19,611 bases of DNA from UMGS363 sp051891935 (GTDB taxonomy: Bacteria > Bacillota > Clostridia > Oscillospirales > Ruminococcaceae), in assembly GCA_051891935.1 (NCBI GenBank), contig JBJFFR010000056.1, positions 1 through 19,611 of the forward strand, read 5' to 3'. The notes beneath the pieces were generated by a model, which saw only the letters and a program-made list of their open reading frames with translations, was not told where the DNA came from and made no database searches. This document shows positions 14,409 through 19,611 of the stretch, one piece after another. The translations under genes and the position numbers were made by a program. Position 1 is the stretch's first letter. Every line of letters starts with the position of its first letter.

Positions 14409-14623
14409 TCGGTTGGTTCCTCACTTTCTGTTACCTCGGGCAAAGTTTCAGAAACTTTCTGCATTATAGCCGAGCGCAAAAAGGCGTTCATCGGCGTTCC
14501 CGATATGTCAACGGCTTTTTTCAGCTGTTCATACTCGGTCATTTTGAGCTTTACCGATTGATATTTGAAGTGTGTGCTGTCGTGTTTCTTGTTTGCTGCC
14601 ATTTGAGCCTTTGATACTGTCAT
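14405..14623 (-). CDS. Small RHH-like DNA-binding protein
   Basis: 72 residues: basic N-terminus (KAQMAANKKHD), a beta-strand FKYQSVKLKMTE, then two helices (EYEQLKKAVDISG, PMNAFLRSAIMQKVSE) and an acidic tail. This matches ribbon-helix-helix proteins such as plasmid copy, partition or relaxosome accessory proteins. Its promoter overlaps a perfect 13-bp inverted repeat, so autoregulation is likely. GGTGG-type ribosome site upstream. Confidence 0.75.
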   Translation of the reverse strand: MTVSKAQMAANKKHDSTHFKYQSVKLKMTEYEQLKKAVDISGTPMNAFLRSAIMQKVSETLPEVTESEEPTE

Positions 14624-14643
14624 ATTATCACCACCTTGTAATT

Positions 14644-14672
14644 ATTATACCATTTGTGCAGGATGGTTACAA
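14644..14672 (-). promoter_or_regulatory. Promoter of the RHH-like gene pair
   Basis: TTGTAA (14667-14672) and TATAAT (14644-14649) on the minus strand, 17 bp apart. The -35 hexamer lies inside the left arm of the inverted repeat at 14666-14703. Confidence 0.65.
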
Positions 14673-14703
14673 CGTATAAAATGAACAAAATATACGTTGT
14701 AAC
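14666..14703. promoter_or_regulatory. Perfect 13-bp inverted repeat, likely operator
   Basis: GTTACAACGTATA (14666-14678) and TATACGTTGTAAC (14691-14703) flank a 12-bp spacer. The arms overlap the -35 of the leftward promoter. A related palindrome CGTTATAACG (14731-14740) lies in the spacer of the rightward promoter, so one DNA-binding protein could control both directions. An origin-like role (oriT accessory site) is an alternative. Confidence 0.6.
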
Positions 14704-14720
14704 TTTGTTGAATGTATCTA

Positions 14721-14749
14721 TTGATTTATGCGTTATAACGTAGTATAAT
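14721..14749 (+). promoter_or_regulatory. Rightward promoter for the small-peptide/HIRAN group
   Basis: TTGATT (14721-14726) and TATAAT (14744-14749) with a 17-bp spacer that contains CGTTATAACG. The first gene starts 27 bp after the -10. Confidence 0.65.
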
Positions 14750-14775
14750 ATAATCATGGAAAGGAGGAAAAGACA

Positions 14776-14904
14776 ATGGCGCAGCGGAAACGCAAAAAGA
14801 AAAGCTCGGATAAATCAGCGACCCTCACAAAGTTACTGATTATCCAAGCCACCATTGAACTTATCAATGCAGTTATTGAGTTAATCAAAAAACTAATTGA
14901 ATAA
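14776..14904 (+). CDS. 42-residue basic and amphipathic peptide
   Basis: The ATG at 14776 is preceded by AAGGAGG with ideal spacing and by the promoter at 14721-14749. The peptide has a very basic head (MAQRKRKKKSSDK) and a long amphipathic helix of Leu, Ile, Glu and Lys (TKLLIIQATIELINAVIELI). It could bind membrane or RNA, or be a small helical multimer. Type I toxin-like or scaffold roles are conceivable, but neither is shown. It is too short for most gene finders. Confidence 0.65.
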   Translation: MAQRKRKKKSSDKSATLTKLLIIQATIELINAVIELIKKLIE

Positions 14905-14935
14905 GTCGGCAGGGAGCCACAAACTCCCTGCTTAT
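14901..14935. terminator. Hairpin after the 42-residue peptide gene
   Basis: GCAGGGAG (14909-14916) and CTCCCTGC (14924-14931) form a perfect stem extended by ATAAG/CTTAT. There is no T-run, so it may stabilise the upstream mRNA or reduce read-through. Confidence 0.4.
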
Positions 14936-14968
14936 AAGATACCACATTCAAAGCCATTTGTCAAGCGT

Positions 14969-15046
14969 ATGATCAGCATTATTTTAGACATTATCACAAT
15001 CGTTCTGTTAGTTGCGGTTATCGTGATCGGAACGAAAAATGACTAA
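14969..15046 (+). CDS. 25-residue single-membrane-span peptide
   Basis: The ATG at 14969 opens a 25-codon frame: MISIILDIITIVLLVAVIVIG then TKND. Almost the whole peptide is one membrane helix. The ribosome site is weak, and it lies between a hairpin and the HIRAN gene. It resembles small membrane peptides of phages and conjugative elements, but chance cannot be excluded. Confidence 0.4.
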   Translation: MISIILDIITIVLLVAVIVIGTKND

Positions 15047-15069
15047 ATCAGAGAAAGGAGCAGGTCAGA

Positions 15070-15492
15070 ATGAACGTTATCAAGTCAAAAGTCATGACAA
15101 TAGCAAACCGCCTTGTTAAGCAAGGAATGAACCGCAGAGCCGCAATGCTCAAAGCTTGGGTTATCGCAAAGGCTTCTGCTCTCCGTGTAAAGATCAAAGG
15201 CACAAGCCACAGGCAGAGCGAGCTGGAGAAGCTTTCAAGCGTAAACCCTGCCGATATATCGGTAACACTCCGCAGAGAGCCGCACAACAGCCACGACAGC
15301 AACGCAATCGCCGTCTATGCCGCTTTGACTAATCACAGAGTATTCTTTATCGGTTATCTGCCAAGAGCCATAGCAAGCGTGTTAGCGCCGTTATTCGACA
15401 AGGGCAAAGAACCGCAGGCAAAAGCGGTCAGAGTAACAGGCGGTTTCAATCCGTGGGTGAGCTACGGAGCCGCACTTGCTATCGAAGTATAA
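15070..15492 (+). CDS. HIRAN-domain protein
   Basis: 140 residues. The N-terminal helix (NRLVKQGMNRRAAMLKAWVIAKA) is common in element-borne versions. The HIRAN core follows: REPHNSHDSNAIAVYA (69-84) and IGYLPRAIASVLAPLFDKG (94-112), then a C-terminal strand. HIRAN domains bind free or stalled DNA 3' ends in Rad5-like helicases; stand-alone bacterial copies are frequent on phages and conjugative elements, where their role is not established. The ribosome site AAAGGAG is embedded in a GGAGCAGGTCA sequence that recurs in hairpins nearby. Confidence 0.88.
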   Translation: MNVIKSKVMTIANRLVKQGMNRRAAMLKAWVIAKASALRVKIKGTSHRQSELEKLSSVNPADISVTLRREPHNSHDSNAIAVYAALTNHRVFFIGYLPRAIASVLAPLFDKGKEPQAKAVRVTGGFNPWVSYGAALAIEV

Positions 15493-15500
15493 ACCACAGC

Positions 15501-15535
15501 GGAGCAGGTCACGCCCGATCTGTTTGACCTGCTCC
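15501..15535. repeat. GGAGCAGGTCA hairpin
   Basis: GGAGCAGGTCA (15501-15511) and TGACCTGCTCC (15525-15535) are a perfect 11-bp inverted repeat 8 bp after the HIRAN stop. No T-run follows. The arm has the same core as the hairpins at 13681 and 13977 and the HIRAN ribosome-site region. Confidence 0.6.
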
Positions 15536-15564
15536 GAATATACCCACAAATCTAAATACACAAA

Positions 15565-15590
15565 CTGCTCAATGCGCCAACATTGAGCAG
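15565..15590. repeat. CTGCTCAATG hairpin before the next gene
   Basis: CTGCTCAATG and CATTGAGCAG form a perfect 10-bp stem with a 6-nt loop, ending about 10 bp upstream of the ribosome site of the gene at 15614. It shares GAGCAGGT with its neighbour and could control processing or translation. Confidence 0.5.
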
Positions 15591-15613
15591 GTAATAACAA
15601 AGGAGTTTTTTTA

Positions 15614-15892
15614 ATGGCCACGCCAAGTTTATATGATGTTTTTTTCGATAATGATTTTTCAGATGATACTATCCCCGAGCTTGAAGCAGCGGCGAACGAA
15701 GCCAGAGAGAAATTTGAGCAGGTAGTTTCAAAGTATAATATGCCTTTTTCCGAAGCTGACGAGGTAAGATGCGCCAATGCGAACGAGGGCATGATGTCGC
15801 AGTATCTCGGATTTATCCAGGGCTTTAAATGGGCTGTATATCTTTTTACGGGTCACAGATCAGACGAGGAGGCAGCTGCCAATGTTCATTGA
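15614..15892 (+). CDS. Small acidic hypothetical protein
   Basis: 92 residues with AAAGGAG upstream. It is rich in Asp and Glu (FFDNDFSDDTIPELEAAANEARE) and has a hydrophobic-aromatic end (YLGFIQGFKWAVYLFTGH). It is probably a helical soluble protein. Similar small acidic proteins are common on clostridial conjugative elements; no domain is recognised. Its end overlaps the next gene by 11 bp. Confidence 0.72.
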   Translation: MATPSLYDVFFDNDFSDDTIPELEAAANEAREKFEQVVSKYNMPFSEADEVRCANANEGMMSQYLGFIQGFKWAVYLFTGHRSDEEAAANVH

Positions 15893-16124
15893 AACGCCAC
15901 AGAACGCAGATATAAACGATGCAGCCACAGACCTCGGAACAGCTCTATCAATTGCAAGAATGTGCCACGCACTCTATTTTGAGGAAAGCGGCAAGGGAGC
16001 CGAGCTGTACTTTGCAAGCAGTAGAGAGGATATCCGGGAAGTTCTCGGAGCTGTCATTGATTATGTGCGCTCTGCAAATGAAATTTTAGACAGCTTAAGC
16101 TGTCGGAATTTCCCTTTGCTGTAA
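15882..16124 (+). CDS. Hypothetical protein with a probably truncated or altered C-terminus
   Basis: 80 residues; the start overlaps the previous gene, with GAGGAGG upstream. The body (ADINDAATDLGTALSIARM, REDIREVLGAVIDYVRSA) is helical. Its last residues cross the 16-bp palindrome at 16089-16104, and the overlapping minus-strand DUF262-like frame is also broken there. So the final dozen residues may be out of place. Confidence 0.65.
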   Translation: MFIETPQNADINDAATDLGTALSIARMCHALYFEESGKGAELYFASSREDIREVLGAVIDYVRSANEILDSLSCRNFPLL

Positions 16125-16380
16125 GTATCGCACCAACAGGACGGTTAAGCAAAAGCGATAATATAAAGCGTGATTTTTTCTGCTTGCTCCATTGGTCGGG
16201 TGTTCTCTGTGTGGGTGTTTCCCCTGCAATATCTCCGTTATCAAACTTGCGGACATATTCACCGACATTATAGGGGACTTCCTTTACAAGTCTGTCGCTT
16301 GCAAGGTCTATTGAAAGCAAATTGTATATTTTTCCGTCAACCTCTATTGCAGAAGTGACTTCTTTCGGCTGTTTATTCAT
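16054..16380 (-). pseudogene. DUF262-like gene truncated after about 93 residues
   Basis: The start at 16380 has CGGAGG upstream. Its product shows the N-terminal DUF262/ParB-like pattern: QRTPDQWSKQKKSRFILSLL then NRPVGAILTAKG. A DUF262 protein would normally continue for several hundred residues with a DGQQR-like catalytic motif. Here the frame passes the palindrome and ends 16 residues later within the opposite-strand gene. I read it as a broken gene. Confidence 0.6.
16089..16104. repeat. Perfect 16-bp palindrome at a gene junction
   Basis: GACAGCTTAAGCTGTC lies exactly where the plus-strand gene (15882) and the truncated minus-strand gene (16380) meet. Both read DSLSC through it. It may be a recombination joint or an inversion breakpoint. 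Confidence 0.6.
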
Positions 16381-16404
16381 TGAATTACCTCCGTGAATTT
16401 TCCG

Positions 16405-16584
16405 TTATACACCTAAAACACGCTTGATTTCCGTGTCAACTTGCTGTTTGGTGTTTTCTCCTTGTCTTATGTAGATATTTCCATCGTGGACAGCATAAGG
16501 CATACAGCACATATCAAGGCAGGATTTAAGCCGTGGTATTTTGTGTGATATGGATTTTGTGATTTTGATTTTCCGTGCGTACAT
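16405..16584 (-). CDS. Small hypothetical protein with a basic N-terminus
   Basis: 59 residues from the ATG ending at 16584, with AAGAGG upstream; an upstream TTG has no separate ribosome site. The first half is basic (MYARKIKITKSISHKIPRLK), and a Cys pair occurs in CLDMCCMPYAVHDG. No family recognised. It lies between the 120-residue gene and the broken DUF262-like gene, so all three are probably one operon. Confidence 0.55.
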   Translation of the reverse strand: MYARKIKITKSISHKIPRLKSCLDMCCMPYAVHDGNIYIRQGENTKQQVDTEIKRVLGV

Positions 16585-16611
16585 GGTGTGCAACCTCTTA
16601 TTTTTTCCGTT

Positions 16612-16974
16612 TTATATTTCCGTGTAATAGGCGGCAAGATACTTGTTGAAGTTATTCGCTGTATATCTTTTCCGTGCGTTCTCTGCTCTGCACATATAAA
16701 TAAGGAAATTATCCATAACTTTGTTATAGCTTACTTCCTCGCCCTTATCGTTCAGGAATTTGCGGTTAATGTTGCTCTTGTAGTCCTCAATGATTTCATC
16801 AAAGAATTTTCTGTCATCGTTATATGCTGTTTCAATATATGTGGAAAGTCCATTTGCCCACTTTTCACCCGAATATGAATCTAAATCGGGAATACCAGAA
16901 AAACGCCTTACTTCCGATAAACTAAGATTTGAAGCTCTGTATTGAGCCATCATTCTTGTAACATTTTCAAACAT
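16612..16974 (-). CDS. Hypothetical protein of 120 residues
   Basis: The start at 16974 has AGGAGG upstream at good spacing; a longer frame adds nine residues but no ribosome site. The product has a helical head with LSLSEVRRFSGIPDLDSY, then a basic-aromatic tail (AENARKRYTANNFNKYLAAYY). No domain recognised. First gene of the 16974-16054 run. Confidence 0.7.
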   Translation of the reverse strand: MFENVTRMMAQYRASNLSLSEVRRFSGIPDLDSYSGEKWANGLSTYIETAYNDDRKFFDEIIEDYKSNINRKFLNDKGEEVSYNKVMDNFLIYMCRAENARKRYTANNFNKYLAAYYTEI

Positions 16975-16994
16975 TTTTGACCTCCTGAATGTTC

Positions 16995-17023
16995 TTGACA
17001 TATTAGGCGGTTACTGGTATAAT
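16995..17023 (+). promoter_or_regulatory. Perfect consensus promoter pointing away from the neighbouring genes
   Basis: TTGACA (16995-17000) and TATAAT (17018-17023) with a 17-bp spacer on the plus strand, although the flanking genes are all on the minus strand. An inverted repeat GGCGGTTACT/AGTAACCGCC (17007-17016, 17030-17039) straddles the -10. Confidence 0.7.
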
Positions 17024-17029
17024 GATTAT

Positions 17030-17110
17030 AGTAACCGCCCTTTTGTGGTGATTGGGTGTTGCTTGCCCTTATGCTTGTTGGTAGCTTGCACAAGGGCGTT
17101 TCCTTTATCT
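17030..17110 (+). ncRNA. Candidate small RNA driven by the orphan promoter
   Basis: From the predicted start near 17030 the plus strand has no ORF. It reaches a hairpin at 17066-17098 (GCCCTTATGC with GCACAAGGGC, one G-U pair in one orientation), followed by GTTTCCTTTATCTT. The product would be about 75-80 nt. If it read through, it would be antisense to the 17105-17380 gene. Confidence 0.4.
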
Positions 17111-17380
17111 TACGGTCAAACGCTCATAAGATGAAGTTTTGAGAAATGCTGTATAGATCGCTGGCTCTTTCTCCTGAAGTGCTTTACTGTCGATTCTGTT
17201 GCTGTTGACTACTGCAAGACTGCATTTGTATTCGCCGACATTCATTTTGTTAGTGTCCTGTGACTTCATTTCGGACTTGATGATGTTTTCAAGCTCTGTG
17301 ATTCTTGCTTCTGCCTCTTCTTTAAGAAGCTTGAACTCTTTCAGTTCCTTGATTACTGCGTGTAATTCGTTGTTACTCAT
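17105..17380 (-). CDS. Phage/element-type small coiled-coil protein
   Basis: 91 residues with GGAGG upstream. Residues 1-42 are a coiled coil (ELKEFKLLKEEAEARITELE), then GEYKCSLAVVNSNRIDSKALQ and a C-terminal YERLTVR. This order (coiled coil, short beta region with GEYK, SSR.D..ALK, R.TV end) is typical of small phage and conjugative-element proteins of unknown function. Confidence 0.78.
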   Translation of the reverse strand: MSNNELHAVIKELKEFKLLKEEAEARITELENIIKSEMKSQDTNKMNVGEYKCSLAVVNSNRIDSKALQEKEPAIYTAFLKTSSYERLTVR

Positions 17381-17419
17381 ATTAGTAACCTCCTATAATG
17401 TTAATGTATAAGGCTTTCG

Positions 17420-17465
17420 CCTTTGGAATAGGGCTGATTTTTGGCTCAACCCTTTAGAAGCCGTA
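17420..17465 (-). terminator. Possible hairpin after the 125-residue gene
   Basis: AGGGCTGA and TCAACCCT pair imperfectly around TTTTTGGC, just past the stop at 17471. Weak evidence only. Confidence 0.25.
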
Positions 17466-17470
17466 TGTAT

Positions 17471-17848
17471 TTAGTTTTCAGCAAATATCAATTCGCTTTC
17501 GATTTCTTCAAGTGCTGCGGATATTGCCTGTGATAACATATAGCATCTTATTGTGCTATCAAAATAGGAGTAATCACCAGCGAAAAACTTGTCAACGATT
17601 TTTTCTTTATCAACGCAAAATTCAATTAATGCTTCTTTCAAAAGGTTTTCGTTACCGTTCAGATATTCTCTTGATGTTTCCTTGTCTGTGTAGTCATCTC
17701 CGCCGTTTCCTGTGATTGTGCTGTCAATCCACAGATCATCTTCAAGCGTTTCTTTTAATTCGTCAATGTCGGTAAAGTCTGTTGTTGTAACCTCATCACG
17801 GATATAATTGATAATATCCTGTTTCATAGCTTCTAAATAGTTATACAT
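17471..17848 (-). CDS. Element-associated hypothetical protein of 125 residues
   Basis: The start has AGGAGG upstream. An acidic helical protein: MYNYLEAMKQDIINYI, LKETLEDDLWIDSTITGNG, then LLKEALIEFCVD and a final helix ALEEIESELIFAE. The pattern (YD..DLWIDDSVTGN..GSY) is one I associate with conserved small proteins of firmicute phages and conjugative elements; the function is unknown. It is driven by the consensus promoter at 17959-17987 and is probably controlled by the divergent XRE protein. Confidence 0.78.
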   Translation of the reverse strand: MYNYLEAMKQDIINYIRDEVTTTDFTDIDELKETLEDDLWIDSTITGNGGDDYTDKETSREYLNGNENLLKEALIEFCVDKEKIVDKFFAGDYSYFDSTIRCYMLSQAISAALEEIESELIFAEN

Positions 17849-17958
17849 AATTTGTACCTCCTGTTTGGTTTTGTGTTTATTTGCGTTTGACTTTTTTGGA
17901 TTTGTTTGTTATAATTGTTTTGTAAGGGATTTTGTTTTCATGTCCTTTACTGTCTATA

Positions 17959-17987
17959 ATTATATCACATATATCTAAACCTGTCAA
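17959..17987 (-). promoter_or_regulatory. Consensus promoter for the leftward gene at 17848
   Basis: TTGACA (17982-17987) and TATAAT (17959-17964) on the minus strand with a 17-bp spacer. The spacer contains one copy of the ATCTAAAC operator. Confidence 0.75.
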
Positions 17988-18029
17988 CGTATATCTAAAC
18001 TAATATTGTACAAACTTTGGTTTAGATAT
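17971..18029. promoter_or_regulatory. Three ATATCTAAAC operator boxes
   Basis: ATATCTAAAC at 17971-17980 and 17991-18000 in direct orientation and GTTTAGATAT at 18020-18029 inverted. They lie between the leftward gene and the XRE gene, two overlapping or flanking the leftward promoter. Most simply they are binding sites of the XRE protein. Confidence 0.65.
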
Positions 18030-18058
18030 TTGTGAACAATGACAAGGAGGGCGTTTTA

Positions 18059-18271
18059 ATGAATTCTTTTGGCTATGTTGTAAAGAAATATTTATTAGAT
18101 AATAATTTAAAACAACAAATGATTTCAGATAATAGCGGAATATCAAAGGGAGCTATTAGTCAGTTGTTGAATCGTGAAAATATTTCACTTGACAAAATGA
18201 TGATTATTGCAGAAGCTTTAAACTGTGATTTAAAAATTGAATTAATCCCCAAAAATAAAAATGATGGATAA
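18059..18271 (+). CDS. XRE-family HTH repressor
   Basis: 70 residues from the ATG at 18059, chosen for AAGGAGG upstream; a start 27 bp earlier lacks one. A Cro/C1-type HTH spans most of the protein: LKQQMISDNSGISKGAISQLL followed by SLDKMMIIAEAL and a short C-terminal strand. No oligomerisation or protease domain. It is divergent to the gene at 17848 with three operator boxes in between, the layout of a small lysogeny-type switch. Confidence 0.85.
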   Translation: MNSFGYVVKKYLLDNNLKQQMISDNSGISKGAISQLLNRENISLDKMMIIAEALNCDLKIELIPKNKNDG

Positions 18272-18536
18272 AAGTAAAAATCAAAAATAAATCATTTTTT
18301 ATAAATATCGATGCAAATAAAAATGTGATTATTTCTTGTTTTTTAGTAGGGGTAAAAGTAAAATTCAAATAAAATGTTAAAATTCTGATATTTTCTTTTT
18401 ATTGCAGCAAGCTATTTAGCAAGTATTTTTGTGTGAGTTAAAAGTAAAATATAAACATACGGATAAAATAAACATATATAATCGTATAATATAAGGCGAT
18501 ATTTCGCTTAAAAGTAATATTTGAAAAGTAAAAATA
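18269..18536. repeat. Five direct TAAAAGTAAAAT boxes upstream of the toxin-antitoxin pair
   Basis: Boxes at 18269, 18353, 18439, 18509 and 18523 share TAAAAGTAAAAT, the last beginning with G. Spacings are 84, 86, 70 and 14 bp. They fill the 283-bp non-coding gap between the XRE and antitoxin genes, which is otherwise AT-rich without an ORF. They could be operator boxes for the antitoxin or iteron-like sites. Confidence 0.5.
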
Positions 18537-18554
18537 ACAAAGGAGAGTGATTTT

Positions 18555-18779
18555 ATGAGTACAAAAGAAAAGGCTTTTTATATTTTTAATCACCTTACAG
18601 AAGAGCAGCTTTCAGCGTTTGTAACATTGTTTGGTGGTATGATGTCAATTTCTGAAGAAGAGCCTGACGAATGGGATAAAGCTATGATTGCCGAAAGTAA
18701 AATTGATAATGACGAATTTATGACACTTGATGATTTTGTAAAAGAATTGGGGTTTGAACCAAATGATTTACGAATATAA
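18555..18779 (+). CDS. RelB-like antitoxin
   Basis: 74 residues with AAAGGAG upstream. Helical N-terminal part (KEKAFYIFNHLTEEQLSAFVTLFGG), a strongly acidic middle (SEEEPDEWDKAM), and TLDDFVKELGFE near the end, the usual position of the toxin-binding tail. The stop overlaps the toxin start by 17 bp, the standard coupling of type II pairs. The DNA-binding fold of its N-terminus is not clear from sequence alone. Confidence 0.8.
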   Translation: MSTKEKAFYIFNHLTEEQLSAFVTLFGGMMSISEEEPDEWDKAMIAESKIDNDEFMTLDDFVKELGFEPNDLRI

Positions 18780-19020
18780 TATCAGGAAAAAAGCTATAAT
18801 GTTTATTAAAAAGCAAAATAAAGATCAGCAAGAGAGAATTTTAAAAGCTATATATGCACTCCCTGTTATCGGAGATATTAAAAAGATGTCAGGTGAAGAA
18901 AGGCTTTATCGTTTGCGTGTAGGTGATTATCGTATTTTGTTTGAGATGTACCCCAAAACAAATACTATTACATTAATTGATATTACAGATGCTGACAATA
19001 GAGGTCAAATCTATAAGTAA
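18763..19020 (+). CDS. RelE/ParE-family toxin
   Basis: 85 residues from the ATG at 18763. Shows the family pattern: IRKKAIMFIKKQNKDQQERIL helices, then DIKKMSGEERLYRLRVGDYRILFEM (RLRVGDYR is the core motif) and a C-terminal strand with ITLIDITDADNRGQIY. RelE relatives cleave mRNA on the ribosome; ParE relatives poison gyrase; the sequence does not decide between them. Full length and intact, with the antitoxin directly upstream. Confidence 0.9.
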   Translation: MIYEYNIRKKAIMFIKKQNKDQQERILKAIYALPVIGDIKKMSGEERLYRLRVGDYRILFEMYPKTNTITLIDITDADNRGQIYK

Positions 19021-19102
19021 AATACATAAATGTTTTTAAGTAGTACAAGTGAGACTTGCAATAGCATAAATATAAACGTGTGGGCAACACCCACAACATA
19101 AT

Positions 19103-19147
19103 TAAAGGGTATAGCCTGAAAGATGGTTATACCCTTTATTTTTTTGA
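19103..19147 (+). terminator. Terminator of the toxin-antitoxin operon
   Basis: AAAGGGTATAGCC and GGTTATACCCTTT form a long stem followed by ATTTTTTTG. A smaller hairpin GTGGG-CAACA-CCCAC precedes it. Confidence 0.8.
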
Positions 19148-19437
19148 GTAGATTTTTATATATTGCTGTAATACTGCTGTAAATGCTCTGTATGGCTTTG
19201 TAATTGATTATGGTTAGTTTGCTTGTAAGTGCATTATAAGCCGTTGTATGACGTTCTGAACAGCTCTAAATGGCGTTGTGCTTGCTGTATCAGTAGCAGT
19301 TGGAACGGTATATAATAGGGGGTATGGGTGTATTAGGGGATATGTTTACATTGTTAAAGCCTATTGATTTGGTAGGCATATAGGTAGTAGTTCCACTCTA
19401 TTCATAAGCGGATTTTTGAACATCGAATCGAAAAAGC
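19148..19437. other. Non-coding stretch with phased short repeats
   Basis: No ORF with a ribosome site. Four degenerate GCTNTGTAA-like units begin at 19165, 19176, 19185 and 19195, about 10 bp apart. A G-rich segment follows at 19317-19341. Nothing else recognised. Confidence 0.4.
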
Positions 19438-19466
19438 TTGACAAAAACTCACGAATACTATATAAT
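19438..19466 (+). promoter_or_regulatory. Consensus promoter for the last gene
   Basis: TTGACA (19438-19443) and TATAAT (19461-19466) with a 17-bp spacer. The palindrome ATTAATA-G-TATTAAT (19481-19495) follows just after the predicted start point and may be an operator. Confidence 0.75.
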
Positions 19467-19508
19467 AAAAATATAAATTGATTAATAGTATTAATGAAAG
19501 GTGATTTT

Positions 19509-19611
19509 ATGAATAAATCTACGGATGATAAAATAAAACAAGAAATAACAGAACGCCTTTTAAAGCTTGATGAAGAAGTATCATTGGCATTAGATGATAC
19601 TGAAACTTATT
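19509..19611 (+). CDS. 5' part of an unidentified gene, cut by the window end
   Basis: ATG at 19509 with GAAAGG upstream and a strong promoter. The 34 visible residues start MNKSTDDKIKQEITERLLKL and are charged and helical. They could be an antitoxin-like or regulatory protein, but there is too little to assign. Confidence 0.6.
   Translation, partial: MNKSTDDKIKQEITERLLKLDEEVSLALDDTETY

Noticed and set aside
14969..15046. Assigning the 25-residue peptide as a holin or toxin
   Set aside because: A single hydrophobic helix alone does not support a specific function.
18269..18536. CRISPR array
   Set aside because: Repeats are 12 bp, unevenly spaced and AT-rich, with no uniform spacers and no cas genes nearby.
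19317..19341. G-quadruplex
   Set aside because: Only three G-tracts of three or more are present.

Overview
The window looks like chromosomal DNA plus layered mobile DNA from a low-to-mid GC member of the Clostridia, most like Ruminococcus and its relatives. The reasons are strong AGGAGG-type ribosome sites, occasional TTG starts, many TTGACA-17-TATAAT promoters, a SpoVG-family protein, a large serine recombinase of the clostridial transposon type, and small genes of the sort carried by clostridial conjugative elements and phages. The taxon is inferred, because no rRNA or housekeeping marker is present.

Layout. (1) 1-4091: the tail of an upstream gene, then a 1299-residue membrane protein with an extracellular beta-propeller, an HD-GYP (c-di-GMP phosphodiesterase) domain and a C-terminal receiver. 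This looks like host DNA. (2) 4092-4740: a boundary zone with a 128-bp MITE-like element, a second fold-back repeat, the 3' end of a lost minus-strand gene with its terminator, and a 3' fragment of an initiator tRNA followed by its terminator (a likely attachment-site scar). (3) 4904-8186: a four-gene minus-strand operon. In order of transcription it encodes a small single-TRD HsdS-like protein, an HsdM-like adenine methylase, a 357-residue protein of unknown function and an 81-residue protein. No HsdR is present. Its promoter is studded with four copies of a TGNACGTTCA motif. (4) 8400-8970: structured RNA candidates and overlapping gene remnants. (5) 8984-11511: a large serine recombinase with two small upstream genes, driven by a strong promoter with a long leader that holds a terminator-like hairpin. 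(6) 11701-13180: a AAA ATPase with a nuclease-like C-terminus, with its own consensus promoter. (7) 13302-17848: a patchwork of small element genes (SpoVG-like, an RHH-like/unknown pair, two very short peptides, a HIRAN protein, several unknowns) with a truncated DUF262-like gene at a palindromic junction. (8) 17959-19020: a divergent control region for an XRE repressor, then a RelBE-type toxin-antitoxin pair. (9) 19021-19611: a terminator, a long non-coding stretch, and a strong promoter driving a gene cut off by the window end.

How it fits together. Regions 3 to 9 look like cargo and regulation of one or more integrated elements: recombinase for movement, methylase operon and toxin-antitoxin as maintenance or defence cargo, XRE and RHH-like proteins as local regulators. 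No relaxase, coupling protein, type IV secretion gene or tyrosine integrase is in the window, so transfer functions are either outside it or lost.

The best candidate for something undescribed is the S/M/357/81 operon with its motif-decorated promoter, together with the structured RNA region just upstream of it.
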